This document shows, piece by piece, positions 52,204 to 60,402 of a DNA stretch of 64,000 nucleotides (positions within the stretch are counted from its first letter, which is position 1; each line of letters opens with the position of its first letter). Position numbers and translations under genes: made by a program. The notes beneath the pieces were generated by a model. That model was not told the DNA's origin, did no database searches, and worked only from the letters and a program-made list of their open reading frames with translations. Origin of the DNA: CAMPJU01 sp036675265. GTDB taxonomy: Bacteria > Pseudomonadota > Gammaproteobacteria > Xanthomonadales > Xanthomonadaceae. The stretch covers positions 1 to 64,000 of the forward strand of contig JAKFFJ010000028.1 of assembly GCA_036675265.1 (NCBI GenBank), in the 5' to 3' direction.

Positions 52204-53247
52204 TCATCGTTCGTCCGCGAAGATCGCGGTGCCGCGGCTGCCGTCCGGCGCCAGCCACGCGCGATACATGCCCGGCGTGTTGAACGGCATCGCGATGTTG
52301 CCTTCCGCGTCCAGCGCGATCGCGCCGCCGTCGCCCCCCATGTCCGGCACGACGCCGTTGACCACCGCCTCGGCGGCGGCCGCGAGGGTGTCGCCGCGGT
52401 ACGCGACCCGTGCGCAGATGTCGTGCGCCACCGCCGCGCGGATGTAGAACTCGCCCCAGCCGGTGCCGGACACGCCGCAGCGCGCATCGGCCCAGGTCCC
52501 GGCACCGATCACCGGCGAGTCGCCGATCCGGTTCCATTGCTTGTTGGTCATGCCGCCCGTGCTCGTGGCCGCGGCGATGTGGCCGTGGGCATCGAGCGCG
52601 ACCGCGCCCACCGTGCCGAAATACGCCTGGGGCGGCAGGGTTGCGTCGCCGCCGGCCGCCGCGGCGCTCGCCCGCTGGCGCGCGGCGTCGAGCTGCCTGC
52701 GCCGCCGATCGGTGTCGAACCACGCGTTCGGCACCCGCTCGATGTCGGGGCGGGTGTCCGCGAACCGCTCGGCGCCCTCGCCGGCGAGCATCACGTGCGG
52801 GCTGTGGTCCATCACCGCCCGCGCCAGCAGCACCGGATGGCGCACCGTGGTCACGCCGGCGACGGCGCCCGCCCGTTGCGTGTGGCCCTCCATCATCGAG
52901 GCGTCCAGCTGGTGGCCGCCGTCCGCGTCGAACACCGCGCCCTTGCCCGCGTTGAACCGGGGCGAATCCTCCAGCACCAGGATCGCTGCCTGGACGGCAT
53001 CCAGCGCACTGCCCCCGCGCCCCAGCACGGCCTGCCCGGCATCGAGCGCGCGCTCGAGGTCGGCCCTGACCCCCGCTTCCTCGTCCGGCGAAAGGGCGTG
53101 GCGCTCGATGACCCCGGCGCCTCCGTGGATGACGAGCGCGACAGGAGCATCCACGTGTCCGGTCGCCGGCGCCGGCGGCGCGGCGGGGGCTTCAGCGCGC
53201 GCGGCCATGGTGGCGCAGGCGAGCAGCAGCAGGATCAGTCGGCGCAT
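52204..53247 (-). CDS. Exported isoaspartyl peptidase / L-asparaginase (Ntn hydrolase)
   Basis: A 347-residue Ntn-type (plant-type) asparaginase that cleaves itself to expose a catalytic threonine, here Thr212 in YFGTVGAVALD. HGGAGVI, NAGKGAVFD, DASMMEG and GDSPVIGAG(T) are typical. A signal peptide (about 1-18) predicts periplasmic location. The gene has a GGGAGAG ribosome binding site. It is unrelated in fold to the short asparaginase-like gene at 13526. Confidence 0.93.
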   Translation of the reverse strand: MRRLILLLLACATMAARAEAPAAPPAPATGHVDAPVALVIHGGAGVIERHALSPDEEAGVRADLERALDAGQAVLGRGGSALDAVQAAILVLEDSPRFNAGKGAVFDADGGHQLDASMMEGHTQRAGAVAGVTTVRHPVLLARAVMDHSPHVMLAGEGAERFADTRPDIERVPNAWFDTDRRRRQLDAARQRASAAAAGGDATLPPQAYFGTVGAVALDAHGHIAAATSTGGMTNKQWNRIGDSPVIGAGTWADARCGVSGTGWGEFYIRAAVAHDICARVAYRGDTLAAAAEAVVNGVVPDMGGDGGAIALDAEGNIAMPFNTPGMYRAWLAPDGSRGTAIFADER

Positions 53248-53311
53248 GGGTCTCTCCCGGTCGCATCCGGACGAGGATAACCCGGAGGCGCGGTCCGCTC
53301 TAACCCGCCGG

Positions 53312-54586
53312 CTAGCCGAACCTGATCGTCGCGATGGTGCCCCGGCCGGGCGTGCTCTCCAGGGTGACGGGCCAGCCGAACCGCTCGCCCAGCCGGCGCA
53401 CGATCGACAACCCCATGCCCTTGCCCTGCGGCGAGTCCAGGTTGGCGCGGTAGAACGGCTCGAACGCACGCTCGATGGCCTCGGGCGCCATGCCGATGCC
53501 GGTGTCGCGCACTTCCACGCGGTCGTTGCCGATGCGGACCTCGATCTTGCCGCGCTCGGTGAACGTGCAGGCGTTGTCCAGGAGGTTCCCGAGCATCAGC
53601 CCCAGCACGCGCGGCGGCGCATGCAGCTTGATCCGGCCCTCCTCGACGACGTCCAGCGACACGCCTTCGCGCGGGCAGTTCCCCGATTCGCGCGCGCGCT
53701 CGACCTCCTCCCGGACGACGTCCCGCACGTCGAAGTCCTCGCTCTGGGGCGCGACATCCGCCTCGCGCGCCAGGATCAGGAAGGCATCGATGACCGCTTC
53801 CATGTCCCGGCCGGCGCGCTGGATCCGCGACAGCGACCGTTGCGACCGCGTCGGCATGTCCGGGTCGCCCAGCAGCAGGTCGCTGGCCACCCGGATGACC
53901 GTCAGCGGCGTACGCAGTTCATGGCTGGCGTCGCGGGTGAAGTCGCGTTCCCGCGCGACGAACGCGCGCACGCGTTCGGCCATGGCATGCAGGGCCCCGG
54001 CCAGTTCCCGGGTTTCCTCGTCCGCGTCGGGCGGCAGGCGGTCGGGCGCCAGGCCGCGCACGTCGGGATTGCGCGGGTCCCAGTTGCGCACCTCGTTGGC
54101 GAGCCATCCCATCGGCGCGACCAGGCGACGCGCGACGCGATAGGTCAGCCAGCCGCTCAGCGCCAGGGCCAGGATCGCCAGCAGCACGGGCGCCGCGATC
54201 ATCGCCAGCGTCAGGTCGGCCGCCCGGTCGCTGGGATAGGTGACGTAGAGCCTGCCTTCCGGCCGGTCATCGACGAGGACGACCAGGCCGTGGGATTCGA
54301 GCTCGTGGAGGCCCGGCCCGAGGCCGCGCAGCACCTCGGGCACCATGCTGGCCGATCCGCCGCGATCGACGGCATACGCGCGCATCGTCCGCGACTGCGG
54401 CGGCCGGTGCGCGGGGTCCATCTCGCGCTGTTCCCAGTAGTAGGCCGCTTCCTGCTGCAGGGCGTCCTCGACCACCAGGTCGCGCACCCAGGACGACGCC
54501 ACGAACGCGCCGAGCGCCACGAGCGCGCCCGCCAGCGCGACCTGGAGGATCACCGCGATGCGGATCTTTCTGGGCAGTGCCGTCAC
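53312..54586 (-). CDS. Sensor histidine kinase
   Basis: The 424-residue kinase has a first membrane helix (about 8-32), a periplasmic region (33-125), a second helix (126-148), a HAMP-like linker, HisKA with His222 (ASHELRTPL) and an HATPase domain (NLLDNACTF, DTGIGM, GKGMGLSIVRRL). The stimulus is unknown. It lies 32 nt downstream of the response regulator and is clearly its partner. Confidence 0.93.
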   Translation of the reverse strand: MTALPRKIRIAVILQVALAGALVALGAFVASSWVRDLVVEDALQQEAAYYWEQREMDPAHRPPQSRTMRAYAVDRGGSASMVPEVLRGLGPGLHELESHGLVVLVDDRPEGRLYVTYPSDRAADLTLAMIAAPVLLAILALALSGWLTYRVARRLVAPMGWLANEVRNWDPRNPDVRGLAPDRLPPDADEETRELAGALHAMAERVRAFVARERDFTRDASHELRTPLTVIRVASDLLLGDPDMPTRSQRSLSRIQRAGRDMEAVIDAFLILAREADVAPQSEDFDVRDVVREEVERARESGNCPREGVSLDVVEEGRIKLHAPPRVLGLMLGNLLDNACTFTERGKIEVRIGNDRVEVRDTGIGMAPEAIERAFEPFYRANLDSPQGKGMGLSIVRRLGERFGWPVTLESTPGRGTIATIRFG

Positions 54587-54618
54587 GGCAACGGGCCCGG
54601 TGTTCCCGGCGCCGGCGT

Positions 54619-55356
54619 TCAGGCCGGCGGCTGCTCGATGTCGGCGATCCGGTAGCCCGCGCTCTGCACCGTGTGCAGCAGCGGTTTCTCGAACGGCTTG
54701 TCGATCGTCTTGCGCAGGTTGTACAGGTGGCTGCGCAGCGTGTCGGAATCGGGCAGGCCGTTGCCCCAGATCTCGCGCTCGATCTCCTGCCGGCTCACGA
54801 CCCGCGGGGACTCGCGCATCAGGATCGTCAGCAGTTTCAGGCCGATCGGCGAGAGTTGCAGCTCGGTGCCGCCGCGCGTCGCCCGCAGGCTCGCCGGATC
54901 GAGCACGAGGTCGGCGACCTTCAGCACTTCGGCGCCGACCTGGCGACGCTCGCGCCGGATCAGGGCGCGCAGGCGCGCCTCGAGCTCCTGGATCGCGAAC
55001 GGCTTGGTGAGGTAGTCGTCGGCGCCGGCGGACAGGCCGGTGAGCTTCTCGTCGAGCGTGTCGCGCGCGGTCAGCATCAGCACCGGCGTGGACTTGCGGG
55101 CTTCCTCGCGCAGGCGCTTGCAGACCTCGATGCCGTCCAGCCGCGGCAGCATCAGGTCCAGCACGATGACGTCGTAGCTGTTCTCTGCCGCCAGCCGATA
55201 GCCGTCCAGGCCGTCGGCGGCGAAGTCGACCTCGAAGCCGCGGCCCTCGAGGTACTCGCCGACCATCTCCGAGATGTTGCGGTTGTCCTCCACGATGAGG
55301 ACCAGCCCGGAGGGCTCCGTGGCGCTGCGCATGTTGGCTCCCTGTTCCAGATTCAT
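54619..55356 (-). CDS. OmpR/PhoB-family response regulator
   Basis: The 245-residue protein has a receiver domain with the phospho-acceptor Asp67 (VLDLMLPRLDG), acidic pair ED, TARD and switch Lys in TKPF. A C-terminal winged helix (about 150-240) has SRQEIEREIW and LRSHLYNLRKTID. The ATG at 55356 has a GAGGGGG ribosome binding site 6 nt upstream. CAAAGCT half-sites lie 47-76 nt upstream, possibly for autoregulation. Confidence 0.93.
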   Translation of the reverse strand: MNLEQGANMRSATEPSGLVLIVEDNRNISEMVGEYLEGRGFEVDFAADGLDGYRLAAENSYDVIVLDLMLPRLDGIEVCKRLREEARKSTPVLMLTARDTLDEKLTGLSAGADDYLTKPFAIQELEARLRALIRRERRQVGAEVLKVADLVLDPASLRATRGGTELQLSPIGLKLLTILMRESPRVVSRQEIEREIWGNGLPDSDTLRSHLYNLRKTIDKPFEKPLLHTVQSAGYRIADIEQPPA

Positions 55357-55518
55357 GTCTATCCCCCTCGGGCTGTGAAGTTCAGGCGTCGAATTCAGGT
55401 GGCAAAGCTCGAAAACAAAGCTTCAGCTTTGTGAAAGAGGCTGCCGGGAGCCGGGTGCAGGGGCCGTGAAGGCCGCGCCCCCGGGGAGGTCGCGGTCAGC
55501 GATCGTTCATTCCGCCGG
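55357..55518. other. Non-coding region upstream of the response regulator
   Basis: This 162-bp gap has no gene. It contains an 18-bp palindrome ACAAAGC-TTCA-GCTTTGT (55415-55432) and a further direct copy of CAAAGCT at 55403-55409. On the minus strand the palindrome is followed by TTTT, so it might also end the DUF962 transcript. Confidence 0.5.
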
Positions 55519-55821
55519 TCAGAGGCGGACGCGACCGCGCAGGACGTCGGCGAACATCATCCAGTCGCCCAGGAACGAATAGAACGGGTGCCGGAACGTC
55601 GCGGGACGGTTGTGCTCGAAGAAGAAATGGCCGATCCAGGCCAGGCCATACCCGCAGGCGAGCGCGGCCAGCAACCACCACGCGTTGCGATCGGCAATGG
55701 CAAGCAGCAGCAACAGCAGCACGCCCAGGCTGCCGGCGAAATGCAGCCGGCGCGACGTGCGGTTGGCGTGCTCGGAGAGGTAGAACGGATAGAACTCCCG
55801 GAAACTGGCGAAGCGTTGCAT
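55519..55821 (-). CDS. DUF962/Mpo1-like small membrane protein
   Basis: A 100-residue protein with the DUF962 pattern: FREFYPFYLSEHANRTSRRLHFAG, two hydrophobic helices, then GHFFFEHNRPATF and a HPFYSFLGDWMMF ending. The yeast relative Mpo1 is an iron-dependent dioxygenase acting on 2-hydroxy fatty acids; the His residues in LHF, GHFFFEHN and RHPF are kept here. Function in bacteria is inference. Start ATG 55821 follows GGAGGG closely. Confidence 0.82.
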   Translation of the reverse strand: MQRFASFREFYPFYLSEHANRTSRRLHFAGSLGVLLLLLLAIADRNAWWLLAALACGYGLAWIGHFFFEHNRPATFRHPFYSFLGDWMMFADVLRGRVRL

Positions 55822-55851
55822 GGTCCCTCCCGGCATCGGCCCGCAGGACCG

Positions 55852-56682
55852 CTACTCCGCGGCCTTTGCGCGCTCCCAGTAGCGATCCTGCGCCTCCAGC
55901 GGCAGCGATGCCAGCGTGGCACCCTCGGCTTCCGCCAGGGCCTCCATGGCCCGGAAACGGCGCTCGAACTTGAGGTTCGCGCGGCGCAGTGCGCTGCCGA
56001 CGTCGACCCTGGCGTGGCGTGCGAGGTTGGCGCAGACGAACAGCAGGTCGCCCAGCTCCTCCTCGAGCCGGTCGCGTGCGGCGGCGTCGCCCGGGTCCGC
56101 TGCCACCGCGTCGAACTCCGCCTGCACTTCTGCGATTTCCTCGTGCAGCTTCGCGATCACCGGCGCCGGGCCCGGCCAGTCGAAACCCACCTTCGCCGCA
56201 CGGTGCTGCAGCTTCGTCGCGCGCTGCCATTCGGGCAGGCCGCGCGCGATGCCCGCCAGCGCGGACGCGTCCGGCTCGCCCGCCGCGGCCCGTTCCGCGC
56301 GCTTGTGCTCGTCCCACGCGCGTGCCTGCGCCGCGGCATCGGCGACGGCGACCGTGGCGCCCGACGCATCGGGAAACACGTGCGGGTGGCGACGGATCAT
56401 CTTGCCGGCGATCGCCGCGACCACGTCGGGGAACGCGAACGCACCTGCCTCCTCCGCCATCCGTGCATGGAACACGACCTGGAGCAACAGGTCGCCGAGT
56501 TCGTCCTTCAGGGCGTCCAGGTCGCCCCGGTCGATCGCATCGGCGACCTCGTAAGCCTCCTCGATCGTGTAGGGCGCGATCGTCGAGAAGGTCTGCGCCA
56601 CGTCCCACGGGCATCCGCGATCGGCATCGCGCAACCGCGCCATGATGGCCAGCAAGCCGTCGATACCCGCCTGCTCGCTCAT
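55852..56682 (-). CDS. mazG: Nucleoside triphosphate pyrophosphohydrolase MazG
   Basis: MazG hydrolyses (d)NTPs to monophosphates and lowers ppGpp effects during starvation. The 276-residue protein has two MazG domains with helix motifs EEAYEVADAI and KDELGDLLLQ in the first, and EEIAEVQAEF and EEELGDLLFV in the second. ATG 56682 (MSEQAGIDG) is chosen. The open frame upstream to 56730 runs through repeat copy 2 and is not considered coding. Confidence 0.94.
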   Translation of the reverse strand: MSEQAGIDGLLAIMARLRDADRGCPWDVAQTFSTIAPYTIEEAYEVADAIDRGDLDALKDELGDLLLQVVFHARMAEEAGAFAFPDVVAAIAGKMIRRHPHVFPDASGATVAVADAAAQARAWDEHKRAERAAAGEPDASALAGIARGLPEWQRATKLQHRAAKVGFDWPGPAPVIAKLHEEIAEVQAEFDAVAADPGDAAARDRLEEELGDLLFVCANLARHARVDVGSALRRANLKFERRFRAMEALAEAEGATLASLPLEAQDRYWERAKAAE

Positions 56683-56706
56683 GCCGATCCACCAACGGAA
56701 AAAGCA

Positions 56707-56787
56707 GCCACAGATTTCACAGATGAACACAGATAAAGCTCTTCCAATCGTTTTGCTCTATCTGTGTTCATCTGTGTAATCCGTGGC
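56707..56787 (-). repeat. CACAGAT-type stem-loop repeat, copy 2
   Basis: Inverted 29-nt arms (56707-56735 and 56759-56787) match at 27 of 29 positions around a 23-nt loop. Read in the direction of transcription (minus), the 3' arm is identical over 29 nt to that of copy 1, and the 5' arm differs at one base. It sits between cysQ and mazG and ends 24 nt before the mazG ATG. Confidence 0.93.
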
Positions 56788-56803
56788 AAAAAAGTTCTTG
56801 CTG

Positions 56804-57640
56804 TCAGCCGGCAAACCAGGTGCGCCAGGGCAGCGAGGGGTCGCCGAGGGCGATGAAGTCGCCATTGAGGATCGTGTCGCGCCGGTTGTAGCGGAACGGC
56901 CGCCCGGACGGGTCGATGACCTGGCCGCCGGCGCCTTCCAGCACCGCCTGCGCCGCCGCCGTGTCCCACTCGCTGGTGGGCCCGAAGCGCGGGTAGACGT
57001 CCAGGCCACCCTCGGCGACCAGGCAGAATTTCAGCGACGAGCCGAGGCCGATGACCTGGATGTCGCCCATCGCGGCGAGGAACGCCTCGGTGCGGGCGTC
57101 GCGGTGCGAACGGCTGGCCGAGACCCGCAACGGCGCCGTCGCCGGGACGCGGACGCGCAGTTCGCGTTCGCCGTCGTCCGCGCGCCTGCATGCACCGATG
57201 GCAGCGCCGCCGTGCCACACGACACCGGTCACCGGTGCCAGCACCACGCCGAACGTCGCCACGCCATCCTCGACGAGCGCGATGTTGACCGTGAATTCGC
57301 CGTTGCGCTTGATGAACTCGCGCGTGCCGTCCAGCGGGTCGACCACCCACAGCCGCGGCCACCCGAGGCGCCGTGCCGCCGTGACGTCGTGCGCGGATTC
57401 CTCCGACAGGACCGGCACGTCCGGCGTGACCTTCGCGAGCCCGTCGACGATCGCATGGTGCGCGGCGAGGTCCGCGGCGGTCAGCGGCGAGCGGTCGTCC
57501 TTGTGCGCGACCGCGAAGTCGCCGTGGTACACCGCCAGGATCGCAGCAGCCGCGGTGCGCGCGATGGCGATGACGTCCTCGCGCATTGCCGCGGTGAGGA
57601 TCGTCGTGCTTGCGGGATCGGTCACTGGCTGCGCATCCAT
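56804..57640 (-). CDS. cysQ: 3'(2'),5'-bisphosphate nucleotidase CysQ
   Basis: CysQ removes the 3' phosphate of PAP (adenosine 3',5'-bisphosphate) in sulfate assimilation. The protein of about 278 residues belongs to the inositol-monophosphatase fold, with SEESAHD, the metal site DPLDGTREFIKRNGEFTVNIAL and the late SEWDTAAAQAVLEGAGG. The start is uncertain: ATG 57640 overlaps nudE by 19 nt, while GTG 57625 would give a tight GTGA overlap with the nudE stop. Confidence 0.92.
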   Translation of the reverse strand: MDAQPVTDPASTTILTAAMREDVIAIARTAAAAILAVYHGDFAVAHKDDRSPLTAADLAAHHAIVDGLAKVTPDVPVLSEESAHDVTAARRLGWPRLWVVDPLDGTREFIKRNGEFTVNIALVEDGVATFGVVLAPVTGVVWHGGAAIGACRRADDGERELRVRVPATAPLRVSASRSHRDARTEAFLAAMGDIQVIGLGSSLKFCLVAEGGLDVYPRFGPTSEWDTAAAQAVLEGAGGQVIDPSGRPFRYNRRDTILNGDFIALGDPSLPWRTWFAG

Positions 57641-58167
57641 TCGCGTGCGATGAAGAGCGCGGCGATGCTGCGGCCCTCCGAGAAATCCTCGCGGAGGATG
57701 AGTTCGTGCAGCCGGTCCATGCGCCACGGCACGACTTCGGGCGGCTCGGGTTCGTCGCCCGGCAGCCGCTGCTCGTACAGGTCGCGCGCCAGGACCAGCG
57801 CGGTTTCGTGGCTCATGTAGGTCGGGGCAAGCGTGAGCTTGCGCAACTCGACGAGCGACCGGGCGCCGTAACCCGCCTCCTCCTTCAACTCCCGGTCCGC
57901 GGCCTGCAACGCGCCCTCGCCCGCGTCGATCCGGCCCTTGACCAGGCCCAGCTCGTAGCGGTGCACGCCGGCGGCGTACTCGCGCACGAGCAGCACGGTG
58001 TCGTCGTCCAGCATCGGCACCACCGCCACCGCGCCGCGACCGCGGCCATGCAGGCGCTCGAACCTGCGCCGCTCGCCGTTGGCGAACTCCAGGTCCATCC
58101 GTTCCATCCGGTAGGGCCCGGCGTCGTGCTCGGTGATGCCGTGGATGATCGGCAGGCGCCGGCTCAC
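57622..58167 (-). CDS. nudE: ADP compounds hydrolase NudE
   Basis: A 181-residue NUDIX enzyme acting on ADP-ribose, NADH and Ap3A-like compounds. The box GRIDAGEGALQAADRELKEEAGYG is seen in full with the REL-KEEAG core, and the N-terminal EFANGERRRFERLHGRGRGAV matches NudE. The start is GTG 58167 with GAGGGG 6 nt upstream. The nudE-cysQ pairing is common in gammaproteobacteria. It is divergent from bioA. Confidence 0.9.
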   Translation of the reverse strand: MSRRLPIIHGITEHDAGPYRMERMDLEFANGERRRFERLHGRGRGAVAVVPMLDDDTVLLVREYAAGVHRYELGLVKGRIDAGEGALQAADRELKEEAGYGARSLVELRKLTLAPTYMSHETALVLARDLYEQRLPGDEPEPPEVVPWRMDRLHELILREDFSEGRSIAALFIAREWMRSQ

Positions 58168-58204
58168 GCCCCGCCCCTCATGCCGGGGCCCGGGCGCGGC
58201 GCGC

Positions 58205-58210
58205 GATAAT
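58205..58210 (+). promoter_or_regulatory. -10 element giving a probable leaderless bioA mRNA
   Basis: GATAAT (five of six matches) is followed by 6 nt and the bioA ATG at 58217. The sequence lacks a usable ribosome binding site between them. Confidence 0.5.
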
Positions 58211-58216
58211 GCAGGG

Positions 58217-59629
58217 ATGGATGACCTGGGCCACGATCCGAAAATGATAGCGGAGGCAGGGGCCGACCGCTGGCGCGACCGCGACCTGGCCGTGGTCTGG
58301 CATCCGTGCACGCAGATGCGCGAGCATCCGGCGATCCTGCCGCTGGTACCGATCGAGCGAGGCGACGGCGCCTGGCTGGTGGGACGCGACGGCCGGCACT
58401 ACCTGGACGCCGTGTCGAGCTGGTGGACGAACCTGCACGGCCACGCCGAGCCGCGCATCGCCGCCGCCATTGCGCGCCAGGCGGGGGCGCTGGAGCAGGT
58501 GATCCTTGCCGGCTTCTCGCATGCCCCGGCGGTCGAACTCGCCGAGCGGTTGATCGCGCTGGCGCCGCGCCAGCCAGGCCGCGCGCCGCCTGCGAAGGTG
58601 TTCTATGCCGACAACGGCTCGGCCGGCGTCGAGGTCGCGCTGAAGATGGCGTTCCACTGGTTCCGCAACCGTGGCGACACCGGGCGCACGAAGTTCGTCG
58701 CGCTGGAGAACGGGTACCACGGCGAGACCCTCGGCGCGCTGGCGGTCGGCGACATCCCGCTCTACCGGCGCATCTACGCGCCGCTGCTGGCGGAGGCACT
58801 GTTCGCGCCGTCGCCCGACGCCTATGCCGCCCTCCCCGGCGAGTCCGCCGAGGACTGCGCGCTGCGCGCCGCCGACGGGCTGGCCGCGTTGCTGGAACGA
58901 CACGCCGGCGAGGTCTGCGCCATGATCCTGGAGCCACTGGTGCAGTGTGCCGGTGGCATGCGCATGCACCATCCGGCCTACCTGCGGCGTGCGCGGGCGT
59001 TGTGCGATGCACACGGCGTGCTGCTGGTCGCGGACGAGATCGCGGTCGGCTTCGGGCGCACCGGCACGCTGTTCGCCTGCGAGCAGGCCGGCATCGCCCC
59101 CGACATCCTCTGTACGTCGAAGGGCCTGACCGGCGGGTTCCTGCCGCTGGCCGCGGTGCTGGCCACCCAGGAGATCTACGATGGCTTCCTGGACGATTCG
59201 CGCGAGCGCGCCTTCCTGCACTCGCACAGCTATACCGGCAATCCCCTGGCCTGTGCCGCCGCACTGGCGTCGCTGGCGATCTTCGAATCCGACGACGTGC
59301 TGGCGGGCAACCGCGGCCGCGCCGCGCGCATGGCGGCGCTCGCCGCGCCGTTCGCGGGGCATCCGCACGTCGCCGACGTGCGCCAATGCGGGATGATCGT
59401 CGCGTTCGAACTCGCGCGCGACGGCGACCGCGCCCGCCCGTTCGATCCCGCGCAGCGCGTCGGCCTGCGCGCCTATCGCACGGCGCTCGACCTCGGCGTG
59501 GTGCTGCGCCCGCTGGGCGACATCCTGTACTGGATGCCGCCGTATTGCGTCGACGACGCGCAGCTCGAGCTGCTTGCACGCACGACGCTGGCGGCGATCG
59601 ATGCCGCGACGGGGGATGCATGCGCCTGA
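58217..59629 (+). CDS. bioA: Adenosylmethionine-8-amino-7-oxononanoate transaminase
   Basis: BioA transfers the amino group of SAM to KAPA to form DAPA in biotin synthesis. The 470-residue PLP enzyme has VVWHPCTQM near residue 30, SSWWTNLHGH, YADNGSAGVEVALKM, GYHGET, the Asp in VADEIAVGFGRTG and the PLP lysine Lys302 in CTSKGLTGG. It is somewhat longer than E. coli BioA (429). Other bio genes are not in the window. It overlaps rsmE by 10 nt. Confidence 0.96.
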   Translation: MDDLGHDPKMIAEAGADRWRDRDLAVVWHPCTQMREHPAILPLVPIERGDGAWLVGRDGRHYLDAVSSWWTNLHGHAEPRIAAAIARQAGALEQVILAGFSHAPAVELAERLIALAPRQPGRAPPAKVFYADNGSAGVEVALKMAFHWFRNRGDTGRTKFVALENGYHGETLGALAVGDIPLYRRIYAPLLAEALFAPSPDAYAALPGESAEDCALRAADGLAALLERHAGEVCAMILEPLVQCAGGMRMHHPAYLRRARALCDAHGVLLVADEIAVGFGRTGTLFACEQAGIAPDILCTSKGLTGGFLPLAAVLATQEIYDGFLDDSRERAFLHSHSYTGNPLACAAALASLAIFESDDVLAGNRGRAARMAALAAPFAGHPHVADVRQCGMIVAFELARDGDRARPFDPAQRVGLRAYRTALDLGVVLRPLGDILYWMPPYCVDDAQLELLARTTLAAIDAATGDACA

Positions 59630-60363
59630 CCCGGGTCCACGTCGATGCGCCGCTCGCGGTCGGGCTGCGCGTGCCGCTGCCCGCCGCGGCGGCCAACCAC
59701 CTGCAACGCGTCCTGCGGCTCGGCGAGGGCGCCACCTGCGTCCTGTTCAACGGCGACGGAAACGATTACGACGCGCGCATCCAGGGCGCGGGCAAGCGCG
59801 AACTGCTGGTCGATGTCATTGGTGTCCGGCAGGTGGGCAACGAGTCGCCGTTGCCGGTCACCCTGGTGCAGGGCGTGGCCCGCGGCGAGAAGATGGACCT
59901 GATCCTGCAGAAGGCCACCGAGCTGGGGGTCGTGGCGTTCGTCGCCGTCGACACCGAGCGCAGCGAGGTCAGGCTGGACGCAGCACGCGCCGCGCGGCGC
60001 GTGGCGCACTGGCGCAGCGTCCTCGCCTCGGCGTGCGAACAATGCGGCCGCGCGCGGATCCCCACGATCGACGCGCCGCAGCCGCTGGCCGCGGCACTCG
60101 ACGCGCTGCCCACGGGGGGCACCCGATTGTTGCTGGACCCGCAAGGCACCCGGGACATCGATGGGCTGCGGCTCGACGACCGGTTGCCGATGTCGGCCGT
60201 GCTCGCGGTCGGGCCCGAAGGCGGGTGGTCGCCGCGCGACCGCGGGCAATTGCACGCCGCGGGGTTCGAGGGTCTGCGACTGGGACCGAGGATCCTGCGC
60301 ACGGAAACCGCGGGCATCGCGGCGGTGGCGGCACTGCAGTCGCGCTGGGGCGACCTGCGCTGA
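59620..60363 (+). CDS. rsmE: 16S rRNA m3U1498 methyltransferase
   Basis: RsmE methylates U1498 of 16S rRNA. The 247-residue SPOUT-class enzyme has the N-terminal PUA-like part (NHLQRVLRL, FNGDGNDY), KMDLILQKATELGV, SACEQCGR and the knotted C-terminal motif AVGPEGGWSPRDR with LRTETA. The ATG lies inside the end of bioA. Confidence 0.96.
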   Translation: MRLTRVHVDAPLAVGLRVPLPAAAANHLQRVLRLGEGATCVLFNGDGNDYDARIQGAGKRELLVDVIGVRQVGNESPLPVTLVQGVARGEKMDLILQKATELGVVAFVAVDTERSEVRLDAARAARRVAHWRSVLASACEQCGRARIPTIDAPQPLAAALDALPTGGTRLLLDPQGTRDIDGLRLDDRLPMSAVLAVGPEGGWSPRDRGQLHAAGFEGLRLGPRILRTETAGIAAVAALQSRWGDLR

Positions 60364-60372
60364 CGGAACGGC

Positions 60373-60402
60373 GCGGCTCAGGGCGGCTCAGGGCGGCTCA
60401 GG
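60373..60402. repeat. Three perfect tandem 10-bp repeats
   Basis: The unit GCGGCTCAGG occurs three times in a row between rsmE and chpC. On the minus strand each unit carries TGA, and the 10-bp period places the three stops in three different frames. The first TGA is the chpC stop. Confidence 0.9.

Noticed and set aside
56683..56730. N-terminal extension of MazG (MFICEICG...)
   Set aside because: These residues are encoded by the arm of repeat copy 2. MazG homology starts at the ATG at 56682.
58165..58181. Five-codon upstream ORF (MRGGA) overlapping the nudE start
   Set aside because: The ATG arises from the GAGGGG ribosome binding region of nudE and has no binding site of its own. A regulatory role cannot be supported.
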